A DNA stretch of 64,000 nucleotides from Natranaeroarchaeum sp042663585 (GTDB taxonomy: Archaea; Halobacteriota; Halobacteria; Halobacteriales; Natronoarchaeaceae), in assembly GCF_042663585.1 (NCBI RefSeq), contig NZ_JBHTAN010000006.1, positions 1,550,001-1,614,000 on the forward strand. Reading direction: 5' to 3'. The notes beneath the pieces are model-generated. The model worked only from the letters and a program-made list of their open reading frames with translations. It was not told where the DNA came from and did no database searches. Shown here piece after piece: positions 8,073 through 17,130 of this stretch (its first letter is position 1; each line of letters starts with the position of its first letter). Made by a program: the position numbers and the translations under genes.

Positions 8073-11000
8073 CAGTCCTCACCGTCCTCGGGCCCGAAGT
8101 CGACGTACTCGAACCCTTCTATCCGCTCGTCGACGATCCCACCGTCGTCGTCATCCTCTTCGTCTATTTCAGTGAGGGCGCTGCCGTCCTCGTCGCTATC
8201 GATTTCGTCGAAGACAGTCTCGTCACCGCTGTCATCGGCATCGTCAGAGTGGGAGTCCGGATCAGTGGACTCGTCCGCTTCCGACCCCGTCGACGGGTCG
8301 TCGTCAGGACGCTCCGGATGGTCCGTCTCGGGCGTCTCTGGAGGCTCCGGTGCAGACGTATTGACCGTTTCAGTGTCACCGTCGTCGTCGGTCTCCGTGC
8401 TCGAGAGTTCCTCTTCGTCCGGCACTTCGATCGTTATCTCCGGCTCGTCAGGCGAAGACGCGTCTCCGTCGTCCGGACTGTCCGCCTCAGTCGCGCCCGC
8501 CGAGTCGGTCTCAGCGTTCGACGCCCGTTCGGAGTCGGACTCGCTCTCCGGTTCGGCCTCGCCGAACATCCCTTCGTCCCGGTCGTCGAACAGGGACCCA
8601 TCGTCTCCATCGTCGTCGCTATCACTGAATACGCCGCCGTCGTCGGTCGTCTCGCCGAAGACGCTGCCGGTGTCGGTAGCCGGACTGTCCGTCTCGTCGG
8701 TGCCCTCGAACGACTCCGTGCTTTCGTCGTCCCACGTCGGGCTTGCCGGCGTCTCGTTCTCGCCGTCCGGAACTGTCCCGTCGGCGGCATCGGCGGTCTG
8801 GATCGAATCAGTGTCACCCGGTGCATCATCAGTCTCCTCGCCGCTCGTCTCGTCATCGACCTCCCCCTCGGTATCGGCAGGTGTCTCAGGGGCAGGGTCT
8901 GGCTCCGGTGACTCCGCGCCGGACGGTCCCGTCTCTGCCGGCTCGGCGGTAGTGGCTTCCTCGCCCCCGGCCGAATCGTTCGACACGGTAGCCGGTAGGT
9001 CGGATCCACCTTGCGAGGCCGGCGTCTCTACTGTGTCCGCCGCATCCGTTGACTCCGTCGAGAGGTTCTCGATGGCGTCGCGGGCACCTGTAGCGACGGC
9101 TTCCGACTCGCCCGGTTCCGCGCTCGCTTCGGCCGTCGACTCGTCGCCGTCGCCGCCGAAGAATAACCCGTCGTCTCCGGAGAGCCAGTCGGGGTCGTCG
9201 ACCTCCTCCGTCCCGAACGAGAAGTTCTCCTCGTCGACGCCGAACGCGTCGTCCTCCGACGCATCGAACGAGAACTCGTCGGTATCCTCCTCGTCGTCCT
9301 CGGCCTCGTCCGCTTCGGAGTCCGCCTCGAACGCACCGGAGAGGCCACTCGGCGTCTCGCCGCGGTACTCCTCGAAGATCGACTCCTGTGCGCGTTCGAG
9401 GATATCCGTCGCCTCGTTCATTCCCTCCTCGTTGGCGGTCGGTCGTGGGACCAGCGCTTCCTTCTCCGGATCGACGTCGATTAGAACGCTCTCCATCTCG
9501 CGGAGGTCCTCGAGGCTGTCCTCCAGTTGGCCGTTCGCGATCAGCGTCAGGATCGTATCCGGATCGTTGATGTACGCCTGAATCGTCGCCGCGACCTTGC
9601 TGTACTCGCTGAGGTCGTTTTGGATCAGGTACGCAAGGATCGTCCGTCGCTCCTGGAGTTCACGGTCGAGTCGTTCCTGTCCCCACCCTCGGTCGAACTT
9701 GATCTCTTCGAGGGTGTTCGACTCGCCCATCTTGAGGAACTCGTCGGTCTCTGCCTGCCACTGGTAGACGTCCTGAACGTTGATCTCGTCGTTCTCGGCG
9801 TCGTAGTGGTTGACCTCGGTCAACTCTTTGTTCCGGCGGACCTTGTGGCCCTGCACCCGCGTCTGGGTCTGGATCGAGACCAGATCCAGCGCCGTGAACA
9901 TCGTCTTCGAGACGTTGATCGGGTCAGTCGTAAATCGCTTGAGCACCTCGCCGACGCTGTCGGCGTGGAAGGTGGTATAGGTCGTGTGACCGGTCGACAT
10001 GACCTGGAACAGGGTTCGACCCTCCTCGCCACGGATCTCGCCCATGACGATGTAGTCGGGGCGCTGTCGCAGTGCGGCCTCCAGCAGATCGAACTCGTCC
10101 ACGTCCCCCTCGTCGTCGTCGGAGAAGGAGGGTCGAGTGATGCTGGCGATCCAGTTTCGCTGTGGCAACTCGACCTCCCGCGTGTCCTCGATGGAGACGA
10201 TCTTGCTGTTCGATGGGATGAACAGCGAGACGGCGTTCAGGCTTGTCGTCTTCCCGGACGCCGTACCGCCGGCGAAGATCAGGCTCTTGTGGTTCTCGAT
10301 GCAGAGCCAGAGGAACGCCATCTCGTCGAGGCTGAACGTGTTCCAGTTGATCAGATCGATCGGGGTAAAGGGGACGTCTTTGAACTGCCGGATCGTGTAG
10401 TTCGTCCCGTGGTCGGACACTTCACGGCCGAGCGTTAGCTGTGAGCGCGAACCGTCCGGCAGCGTGGCGTCGACCTGTGGCCGCCGTTTACTGATCCCCT
10501 TCCCGGAGCGCTGGGCAAGCTTGACGACGAAGTCGTCGAGTTCTTCTTTCCCGTGGTAGACGTTCGAGATGATCTGTTCGTAGTCGGTATGATACACGAA
10601 GACGGGGGAGTTGTAGCCGTCACAGGAGATGTCCTCGACGTTGATGTCGTGTTTGATCCCGTCGATCCGCTCGTAGCCGATGAAATCCCGCTTCAGCAGG
10701 TAGAGTAGTTTCTCGACCTGGTACTCCGTTAGCGACTCGGGATCGTCGCCGAGGACTGACGGCTCCGGACGCGCTTTGATCCCATCGAGTGCGCCGTCGT
10801 CCTCTGGCTCCTCGACGTCCTGTCCCATCAGTTTCTTGAGTTCGTCGACGATCCCGCTTTCCTGCCCATCGGTAGCGCTAAAGAGATCGTACCGTCTGAG
10901 CAGGCGTTTCGTCTCTCTGTCGAGCACGCCTTTTCGCATTTCCTCGTCGCCAGCGGTCGCGATTTCGTCGTCGGCGTACTTGATCGCCGTTCTGAGTTTT

Positions 11001-11881
11001 CCCGTCAGGAACTCGCGCAGGTTCTCCTCTATCTCGTTCTGGTGCGGTTCGATCAGGTAGTATTTCTTTTCGTTTTCCTTTTCGGAGTGAAAGAGGATGA
11101 CGAAGGCGTAGGGTTTGTTCACCCAGTACCGGTTTTCCTCCCGGAAGTGGAGTTTCTTCGCCATCGGCACCGACTTTTCCAGATCGTACCGATTGACGAC
11201 CGCAGTGTGGCCCTCGCTAGTCGTGAAGAAGTCGTCCTCGTCGACTTCGTCGCGGATATTGACCGTCCGCTCGTCGACGAGGTCGGAGAGTATCTCCGCT
11301 CGGTCCCCTGCCGCGTGCAATCTGCCTTCGACAGTCTCAGGCTCGAACCCCAGATACTCGGCCGGTTCCCATGGAATCGGCTCGCCGTTCGAATCCTCTG
11401 GGGCTTCGACGTCGGTCCCGCGCCCCTCGTAGTAGAACTCCTGTTTGAAATGTTCCCACTCGTACTCGTCTTTGACTACCGCAGTCTGGACCGGATCGAT
11501 ATACTCCCAGAGCGTTCTGTCCCAGTCTTTCCCCCACGGTGCGGCGTAATCGCTGACGACCTCGGCAAATCCGTCGGGGTGGAAACCCAGATATGTCGAC
11601 GGATCTAGAGATGTGTTCTGCCAGTCGTCACCGGAGGGCTTGGGTGGTTCGACCTCCTCTCCGTCCTGCCCGCTGTCCAATCCCAGTTGTTCTTCGGGCG
11701 GATCCGGATAGAGAGCATCGACCTCGTCGCCATACCCGAACTCCTCCATAAAATCGGCCCACGTGTACTCCCCGACCCGGGTCGGGTCCGAAGACGAAGA
11801 ATCGTCTTCGTCGGGAGTGGCCGACTCATCGGCGGACTCGAATCCACTTGACCCCGACTGGTCGGCATCATCAATTGCCAT
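8072..11881 (-). CDS. pilB: Type IV pilus/T2SS assembly ATPase with long acidic C-terminal tail
   Basis: This is a 1269-residue assembly ATPase of the archaeal PilB/TadA group. Residues 1-400 are an acidic N-terminal region that includes two similar WEPAEYLGF/DPSTYLGF-like modules. Residues 400-760 carry the secretion ATPase core: Walker A GGTASGKTT at 538-546, an Asp box IVSIEDTREVELP near 561, Walker B DYIVMGEIRGEE at 609-620, and a His box TGHTTYTTFHAD at 630-641. From about 850 to 1269 the chain is low-complexity Asp/Glu/Ser/Thr, much longer than bacterial homologues need. The ATPase would power pilin extrusion. It is first in the operon; an AT-rich 245-base leader region lies upstream. 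Confidence 0.9.
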   Translation of the reverse strand: MAIDDADQSGSSGFESADESATPDEDDSSSSDPTRVGEYTWADFMEEFGYGDEVDALYPDPPEEQLGLDSGQDGEEVEPPKPSGDDWQNTSLDPSTYLGFHPDGFAEVVSDYAAPWGKDWDRTLWEYIDPVQTAVVKDEYEWEHFKQEFYYEGRGTDVEAPEDSNGEPIPWEPAEYLGFEPETVEGRLHAAGDRAEILSDLVDERTVNIRDEVDEDDFFTTSEGHTAVVNRYDLEKSVPMAKKLHFREENRYWVNKPYAFVILFHSEKENEKKYYLIEPHQNEIEENLREFLTGKLRTAIKYADDEIATAGDEEMRKGVLDRETKRLLRRYDLFSATDGQESGIVDELKKLMGQDVEEPEDDGALDGIKARPEPSVLGDDPESLTEYQVEKLLYLLKRDFIGYERIDGIKHDINVEDISCDGYNSPVFVYHTDYEQIISNVYHGKEELDDFVVKLAQRSGKGISKRRPQVDATLPDGSRSQLTLGREVSDHGTNYTIRQFKDVPFTPIDLINWNTFSLDEMAFLWLCIENHKSLIFAGGTASGKTTSLNAVSLFIPSNSKIVSIEDTREVELPQRNWIASITRPSFSDDDEGDVDEFDLLEAALRQRPDYIVMGEIRGEEGRTLFQVMSTGHTTYTTFHADSVGEVLKRFTTDPINVSKTMFTALDLVSIQTQTRVQGHKVRRNKELTEVNHYDAENDEINVQDVYQWQAETDEFLKMGESNTLEEIKFDRGWGQERLDRELQERRTILAYLIQNDLSEYSKVAATIQAYINDPDTILTLIANGQLEDSLEDLREMESVLIDVDPEKEALVPRPTANEEGMNEATDILERAQESIFEEYRGETPSGLSGAFEADSEADEAEDDEEDTDEFSFDASEDDAFGVDEENFSFGTEEVDDPDWLSGDDGLFFGGDGDESTAEASAEPGESEAVATGARDAIENLSTESTDAADTVETPASQGGSDLPATVSNDSAGGEEATTAEPAETGPSGAESPEPDPAPETPADTEGEVDDETSGEETDDAPGDTDSIQTADAADGTVPDGENETPASPTWDDESTESFEGTDETDSPATDTGSVFGETTDDGGVFSDSDDDGDDGSLFDDRDEGMFGEAEPESESDSERASNAETDSAGATEADSPDDGDASSPDEPEITIEVPDEEELSSTETDDDGDTETVNTSAPEPPETPETDHPERPDDDPSTGSEADESTDPDSHSDDADDSGDETVFDEIDSDEDGSALTEIDEEDDDDGGIVDERIEGFEYVDFGPEDGED

Positions 11882-12126
11882 TCGCTACACCCTTTACTGG
11901 ATCAATCAAAAAACCTTCCGGCAATTATTAATAATGATAACTGCAACAAAAATGACAGTACTCTGATAATACGGCTCTTAAACATTGCTGTGCGACCGCT
12001 GCCAATGATTTTCTACTGATAGATCAGTCAATTTACCCATTATATGCACGCGGATGAGAAAAGAAACTATGTCGGGATTAAGAGGGTTGAAAAGCAGGTT
12101 AGGGTACAGACAGACCGCCGGTTCTC
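11882..12126. promoter_or_regulatory. AT-rich upstream region of the pilus operon
   Basis: This 245-base stretch is far more AT-rich than its surroundings and holds no gene. On the minus strand TTATTAATAATTG (complement of 11923-11935) is a possible TATA element about 45-55 bases before the ATPase start, and a second weak element AGTAAAGG lies near 11893-11900. The rest contains several A/T runs with no clear inverted repeat. It also forms the 3' flank of the pantoate kinase gene. Confidence 0.4.
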
Positions 12127-12954
12127 TCATTTGAAAACTGCACCGGCAGGATACGTGTTGCAGTGCTCTGGTTCGTAGCCAGCGTCCGAAAGGCCCGTTC
12201 CGAGCGCGAACACCGTCTCGCCGAGCATCGCCATCGAGGCCTGTCCGTCGGCCGCGCTGACGTCGTCGATAACCTCCCCGACCCGGGGAGTCAACAGTTC
12301 TGCCTCCCTTGCGAACCCGCGAGAGGCGTAGATGAAACTCGACAGTGTCGGCTCCCGGACGAGCAGCGAGAGCGCTTTCTCGCCCGCGTCGTTGAGGAGT
12401 TCGCCGCTCTCTTCGAGCACCGACTCGGTCGAGAGTTCGTCGAGATGGATGTACTCGACGCGCACGCGCGAAGGTACAGCATCGAGCACGTTGTGCTGTG
12501 GCCCACCCGGTTCCAGCCTGATTGGGATCCCCCCCTTTGCCTGGGCAACCACGTCGCCGAGGCCGGTTCCCGCTTGCACTTCTGCGCCGTGTGCGATCGT
12601 TATCAGTTCGTTCTCCGAGAGCCCCCGATCCAGCACCTGGTTAGTCGCCAGCGCCGCTCCGAGCGCGAGCGCTCCCGATACCCCGAACCCGGCCCCGAGC
12701 GGCAGGTCGCTCTCCGCGTCGACGAGCACGTCGGCAGCCAGCGCGTCGAGCACGCGGTCGACTGCCTCCACTTCGATACTGGTGTCGTCGAGGTAGATAG
12801 CACGCTCGTCGGCCGCTCGGACGGTGACCGTTACGCCGTCCGAGAGCGCCAGTCCGGCCCCTTGCGACCCGGCTTTCGTCGGGTCGTCGTCCTCGGATAT
12901 CGTAAAGAATCCAGTGATATGTCCCGGGACGAACACCGTCGCCTCGTCGTTCAC
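12127..12954 (-). CDS. Pantoate kinase (GHMP family), GTG start
   Basis: This is a 275-residue archaeal pantoate kinase, which phosphorylates pantoate in the archaeal route to coenzyme A. The GHMP ATP-binding motif is PLGAGFGVSGA, preceded by the N-terminal PGHITGFF substrate-side motif. A second conserved segment, GTGLGDVVAQAKGG, matches the family. I chose GTG 12954 because GGAGGAG lies eight bases upstream, an excellent ribosome-binding site. An ATG at 13014 would add 20 residues (MTVGAKHGGHERRG...) that do not resemble the family. It lies 99 bases after the PEP synthase gene on the same strand. The partner phosphopantothenate synthetase is not in the window. Confidence 0.85.
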   Translation of the reverse strand: MNDEATVFVPGHITGFFTISEDDDPTKAGSQGAGLALSDGVTVTVRAADERAIYLDDTSIEVEAVDRVLDALAADVLVDAESDLPLGAGFGVSGALALGAALATNQVLDRGLSENELITIAHGAEVQAGTGLGDVVAQAKGGIPIRLEPGGPQHNVLDAVPSRVRVEYIHLDELSTESVLEESGELLNDAGEKALSLLVREPTLSSFIYASRGFAREAELLTPRVGEVIDDVSAADGQASMAMLGETVFALGTGLSDAGYEPEHCNTYPAGAVFK

Positions 12955-12970
12955 CGAACTCTCCTCCGCA
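12955..12970 (-). promoter_or_regulatory. Shine-Dalgarno site deciding the GTG start of pantoate kinase
   Basis: The minus strand reads GGAGGAGAGTTCG immediately before GTG at 12954. The GGAGG core pairs with the 16S 3' end and is well spaced, whereas the upstream ATG has no such site. Confidence 0.6.
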
Positions 12971-13053
12971 AGTCCGCGTCGCTCATGACCGCCGTGTTTC
13001 GCCCCGACGGTCATAAACGTACAGTTTCGAGGCCGTCCGAGTTGGAGCGCCGG

Positions 13054-15408
13054 CTACCGGATCGAATCGAGTAGCAGACGCTGTTCGACTCGCTTCACTT
13101 CGCGCTGGACGTCCCGGACGGCGTCGATATTCGCGCTGAGCGAGGAGATACCTTCCTCGACGAGGAACTCGACCATATCCGGCTTCGAGGCGGCCTGCCC
13201 GCAGATGCTCGTCTCGATCCCTCGGTCGCGACAGGTCTCGATCGTCGAGGAGATCAGTTCGAGGACGGCGGGGTGCAGTTCGTCGAAGCGGTCCGCGACA
13301 GCACCGTTGTTCCGGTCGACGGCGAGGGTGTACTGGGTGAGATCGTTCGTCCCGAACGAGACGAAGTCGATCCCGGTTTCGGCCATCTCCCCGACGCTCA
13401 GCGCGCTCGCAGGCGTCTCGATCATTACGCCCCAATCGCGTTTGTCCGGATCGATCCCTGCCTCCACCATCTGCTCGCGAGCGCGGCGGGCATCCTCGGC
13501 GTCGTTGACGAGCGGGAACATCAGCTCGATGTTGTCGTAGCCCATCTCGAACAGGCGGCGGACGGCATCGAGTTCGTGACGGAACACCTCCGGCCGGTCG
13601 AGACTTCGTCTGATCCCGCGGTAGCCAAGCATCGGATTGTGTTCTTCAGGCTCGTCGCCACCCCCCTGGAGTTCGCGGAATTCGTCGGTCGGCGCGTCGA
13701 GTGTCCGAACGCGGACGGAACGGGGATAGAACTCGTCGGCGACCGTCCTGATCCCGTCGATCAGTTCGTCGACGTATGCATCGGCACCGTGATCCTGGAC
13801 GTATCGCTCGGGCGTCTTGTCCAGCGACAGCACCATGTGCTCGATCCGCAGCAGTCCGACGCCGTCCGCGCCCGACGCAGCGGCACGCTCCGCGGCATCA
13901 GGAATCGAGACGTTGACCTTCACCTCCGTTGCGGTCATCGGTTTGGCGGCCGACGGTGTCGGGGCGGGGGTGGTCTCGGGTTCCGAACTGGTCGTAGAGG
14001 CCCCACTTGTCACCGTTCCTCGCTTGCCATCGAGCGTGATGACCTGCCCGTCGTCGAGACGAGTCGTTGCGCTCTGTGTCCCGACGACCGCTGGAACGCC
14101 CAGTTCGCGCGAGATGATCGCGGCGTGACTCGTCATCCCGCCCTCGTCCGTCACGATTCCGGATGCCCGTTTCATAGCCGGGACCATATCCGGCGTCGTC
14201 ATCTCGGTGACGATCACGTCCCCTTCCCGGACCTTGTCGAGTTCGTCGAGTTTGTCGACGATCCGAACGGCCCCCGAGACCGTACCCGGACTCGCGCCCA
14301 GTCCGCCGACGAGTACGTCGTCACCGGCACCGCCGCTGGCTTCACCCTCGGCGACGGCACCGCTACCATCGGTCACGTTCCCTTCGGCGGTCGCACCGCC
14401 CGAAAGCTCCTCGGCCGGTGACTCCGGAGTCCCGAACGCGTCGCCACTCCCGGTGTCGATTGTCGTGATCGGCCGGGACTGGAGCATATACACCTCGTCA
14501 TCGACGATTGCCCATTCGACGTCCTGTGGGGTCTCGTAATGCTTTTCGACGCGCTCGCCGAGAGCAACCAGTTCCCGTATCTCCGCTTCCGAGAGGACGC
14601 GCTGCTCGCGGCGTTCGTCGGGGACCGACTTCTCGACGGTCTCCCCGGTCTCCGGATCCTTGACCTGCATCACCGTCTTGTCGGTAACGGTCGCCGTGAG
14701 AATCTCGCCCTCGGATCGGTCGACCACGTAGTTGTCCGGGGAGACTGCGCCGGAGACCACCGCCTCGCCTAGTCCCCACGCGGCCTCGATAATCATCCGC
14801 TGATCTCCAGTCGACGGGTGACTGGTGAACAGTACCCCGCTTCGATCCGCGTCGACCATCCGCTGGACGACGACGGCGATGTTGACCGCGCTGTGATCGA
14901 ACCCCTGTTTCTGCCGGTAGTAGATCGCCCGCTGCGTGAACAGCGAGGCCCAGCACTCACGGATCCGTTCGAGGAGACGCTCCTCGCGGACGTTGAGGAA
15001 GGTCTCCTGCTGGCCAGCGAAACTCGCGTCCGGTAGGTCTTCAGCGGTGGCACTCGACCGGACCGCAACGAACGGCTCCCCGCCCGCGTCATCCGTGCTG
15101 ATCGACCGGTAGGCGTCGAGTATCTCCGAGCGAACGTCCTCGGAGAAATCGCTCTCGACGACCAGGGTCTGCGCACGCTCGGCGGCCGCCGCCAGCGCGC
15201 TGGAATCCTCCACGTCGACGTCGACGGTGTCGAACAGTTCCTCGTCGATACCGGCACGTTCGATAAAAGAGCGGTAGGTGCCAGCGCTGACGACGAACCC
15301 GGGTGGAACGGGCAGTCCAGCGTTCGTCAGTTCCCCGAGGGACGCGCCCTTTCCCCCGACGTCTTCGATGTCGTCCGATCCGATTTCTTCCAGCCAGTGT
15401 ACTGGCAT
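13054..15408 (-). CDS. ppsA: Phosphoenolpyruvate synthase
   Basis: This 784-residue enzyme converts pyruvate and ATP to PEP, AMP and phosphate for gluconeogenesis. Domain order is an ATP-grasp nucleotide-binding domain (1-315), a swivelling phosphohistidine domain (about 365-470) with catalytic His428 in GGMTSHAAI, and a C-terminal PEP-utilising barrel (500-784) with the catalytic Cys736 in SICGQAAS. Between the first two domains, residues 316-362 form a Gly/Glu/Asp-rich linker, and another Thr/Ser/Pro-rich linker lies at 470-490; both look like haloarchaeal insertions. Length matches the family. It is transcribed away from the small membrane-protein gene at 15532 across a 123-base gap. Confidence 0.95.
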   Translation of the reverse strand: MPVHWLEEIGSDDIEDVGGKGASLGELTNAGLPVPPGFVVSAGTYRSFIERAGIDEELFDTVDVDVEDSSALAAAAERAQTLVVESDFSEDVRSEILDAYRSISTDDAGGEPFVAVRSSATAEDLPDASFAGQQETFLNVREERLLERIRECWASLFTQRAIYYRQKQGFDHSAVNIAVVVQRMVDADRSGVLFTSHPSTGDQRMIIEAAWGLGEAVVSGAVSPDNYVVDRSEGEILTATVTDKTVMQVKDPETGETVEKSVPDERREQRVLSEAEIRELVALGERVEKHYETPQDVEWAIVDDEVYMLQSRPITTIDTGSGDAFGTPESPAEELSGGATAEGNVTDGSGAVAEGEASGGAGDDVLVGGLGASPGTVSGAVRIVDKLDELDKVREGDVIVTEMTTPDMVPAMKRASGIVTDEGGMTSHAAIISRELGVPAVVGTQSATTRLDDGQVITLDGKRGTVTSGASTTSSEPETTPAPTPSAAKPMTATEVKVNVSIPDAAERAAASGADGVGLLRIEHMVLSLDKTPERYVQDHGADAYVDELIDGIRTVADEFYPRSVRVRTLDAPTDEFRELQGGGDEPEEHNPMLGYRGIRRSLDRPEVFRHELDAVRRLFEMGYDNIELMFPLVNDAEDARRAREQMVEAGIDPDKRDWGVMIETPASALSVGEMAETGIDFVSFGTNDLTQYTLAVDRNNGAVADRFDELHPAVLELISSTIETCRDRGIETSICGQAASKPDMVEFLVEEGISSLSANIDAVRDVQREVKRVEQRLLLDSIR

Positions 15409-15497
15409 CTGTATTGGAACAGTTTACGACGCAACTAAAGAACCTACCGGATTAATAGTTAAGAATATGACTCACATACGAGTACCTCTCCCGACCA

Positions 15498-15507
15498 ATA
15501 TTTATAT
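15498..15507 (+). promoter_or_regulatory. TATA box for the membrane protein at 15532
   Basis: ATATTTATAT lies about 28 bases before ATG 15532 and implies a leaderless mRNA. It supports that start over an upstream in-frame ATG at 15511. Confidence 0.6.
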
Positions 15508-15531
15508 CAGTTGGGGCACTGGTGTCCGCCA

Positions 15532-16065
15532 ATGCAACTGACAGAAGCGTTGCGGTGGACCATCTACTACCGTGGTATCGCGCTGGTATCGTTCCTCCTC
15601 GGGACGGCACTCGCGGCCGTCGGCGTCTGGTACGGGTTCGTCGATATCGTACTGAATCAGCTTCCGGGAACCGCCGGCAATGCAACGGTGGACGTGACAG
15701 GTCTCGTAGTTGGCACTGCGTTGATTCTTCTCGGGTTCGTCGTCTGGCAGGTCGGGAAGACCGCCGCGTTCTACATGACCCTCACTGAGGCAACCGAGAA
15801 CGAGATGGCGGACCGCTTCGACACGCAGACGGTCAAAAGCGAAATCCTGGAAGTACTCGACGATCGGCTCTCGGACATCCACACGGATGTCGAGACGACC
15901 CGCCAGCAGATCGACCGCCTCGGTATCGAGGACCACGCCGACTCGCTGACCAGCGATCAGATCGACGGAAGAGCCGGATCTGCGACAGGAAGCCAGCGCC
16001 CCGGAGACGGCGATCCGTCCGATATGCCGGACACTGAACCCGACCCGGCGACTGGCGACCGGTAG
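15532..16065 (+). CDS. Haloarchaeal membrane protein with cytoplasmic coiled-coil tail, unknown function
   Basis: This is a 177-residue protein not recognised by name. Two hydrophobic segments lie at about residues 15-37 and 57-79. A helical acidic stretch follows at 95-140 (MADRFDTQTVKSEILEVLDD...), which may form a coiled coil, and the last 40 residues are disordered and rich in Gly, Asp and Pro. It stands alone between the divergent PEP synthase gene and the convergent PhzF gene. The ATG at 15532 is fixed by the TATA spacing. Confidence 0.7.
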   Translation: MQLTEALRWTIYYRGIALVSFLLGTALAAVGVWYGFVDIVLNQLPGTAGNATVDVTGLVVGTALILLGFVVWQVGKTAAFYMTLTEATENEMADRFDTQTVKSEILEVLDDRLSDIHTDVETTRQQIDRLGIEDHADSLTSDQIDGRAGSATGSQRPGDGDPSDMPDTEPDPATGDR

Positions 16066-16101
16066 TCAGAGAGCGGGGACGCGAACGGCCGGACGAACTG
16101 C

Positions 16102-17025
16102 TCAGGCCTGCAGAATCTCGTCGTCCTCGATCGACGGTACTGCTATTCTCCCTTCGAGGGCGGTGACCGCCCGCCCGCCGACCGAGATGCCGTCGCCGAC
16201 ACGGACCCGAACCGTTCCCGGTCGGTCCATCACGTGGCCTTGCTCGAACAGCATTTCCTCGGGGAGTTCGCCCCCGAACGCGTTCATCTGTCGGAGATAC
16301 GCACCGGCGGCGGCGCTCGCCGTCCCGGTCACGGGATCCTCGGAGATGCCGACCGGCGACGCGAACGCCCGGCCATGTAACGTCGAATCGGGATCCAGCG
16401 CGTCGAACGTGAACGCATAGATACCGGTCGCCCCGACCTCCTCGCAGATCGCATCGATGGCGTCGTCATCCGGATCGGCGTTCAGCAATGCCTGCAGATA
16501 CGTGACTGGGACGATCAGGAACGGTTCACCCGTCGAGGCGACCGCGACCGGTAGCTCGACGCCGGGTTCCGAAAGCGCGATTTCGTCGATACCCAGCGCG
16601 TCGGACAGCCGATCGTAGCCGACGTCGACGGGTTGGACCGTCGGAGAGTCGCCGCCCATCCAGACGACGCCGTCTTCGGTCACCTCGACGTCGATGACGC
16701 CCACGTTCGTCGCGAGCGAGTGAGTGCCCGGATCGATCACGCCGGTCTCGACCAGTCGTGCGTGCGACGCAACCGTCGCGTGCCCGCAGAGGTCGACCTC
16801 CTGCTGGGGCGTAAAATAGCGGATCGCGCGGTCGGCGTCGGCGCTCTCGAGAACGAACGCCGTCTCACTCACCGATAGCTCGCGGGCGATTGACTGCATC
16901 TGCTCGTCGCCCAGGTCGTCGGCCGCCCTGACGACGCCGGCGGCGTTGCCGGCGAGTGGCTCCCGGGTGAACGCGTCGACCAGACTGAGTTCGACCGTCT
17001 CCTCGTCGTTCATATCAGCACCCAT
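16102..17025 (-). CDS. PhzF family isomerase/epimerase-like protein
   Basis: This is a 307-residue member of the PhzF/diaminopimelate-epimerase fold family. Motifs seen include the N-terminal VDAFTREPLAGNAAGVV, the catalytic-Glu region LSVSETAFVL, CGHATVASHARL and DPVTGTASAAAGAYL. Length is normal for the family. In PhzF the Glu acts as the proton-transfer base; the substrate of this member is unknown. ATG 17025 is chosen; ATG 17013 (MNDEETVEL) is equally possible and would shorten the protein by four residues. The reading frame stays open a further 312 bases upstream but that part overlaps the next gene antisense and looks non-coding. Confidence 0.85.
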   Translation of the reverse strand: MGADMNDEETVELSLVDAFTREPLAGNAAGVVRAADDLGDEQMQSIARELSVSETAFVLESADADRAIRYFTPQQEVDLCGHATVASHARLVETGVIDPGTHSLATNVGVIDVEVTEDGVVWMGGDSPTVQPVDVGYDRLSDALGIDEIALSEPGVELPVAVASTGEPFLIVPVTYLQALLNADPDDDAIDAICEEVGATGIYAFTFDALDPDSTLHGRAFASPVGISEDPVTGTASAAAGAYLRQMNAFGGELPEEMLFEQGHVMDRPGTVRVRVGDGISVGGRAVTALEGRIAVPSIEDDEILQA

Positions 17026-17130
17026 GGTGGGCACTGCATTAGTGGTGACGCCACGAAATCGGCCGGCCGAGGCAGTCGCACCAAACCCAATCGCTTTAGA
17101 TACTGCGCCGAGACCGTTCAGGTGATACCG

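Noticed and set aside
8172..9581. Ser-rich 469-codon plus-strand frame
   Set aside because: It is the antisense of the Asp/Glu-coding tail of the pilus ATPase; GAC/GAG repeats read as Ser/Val/Leu codons on the other strand.
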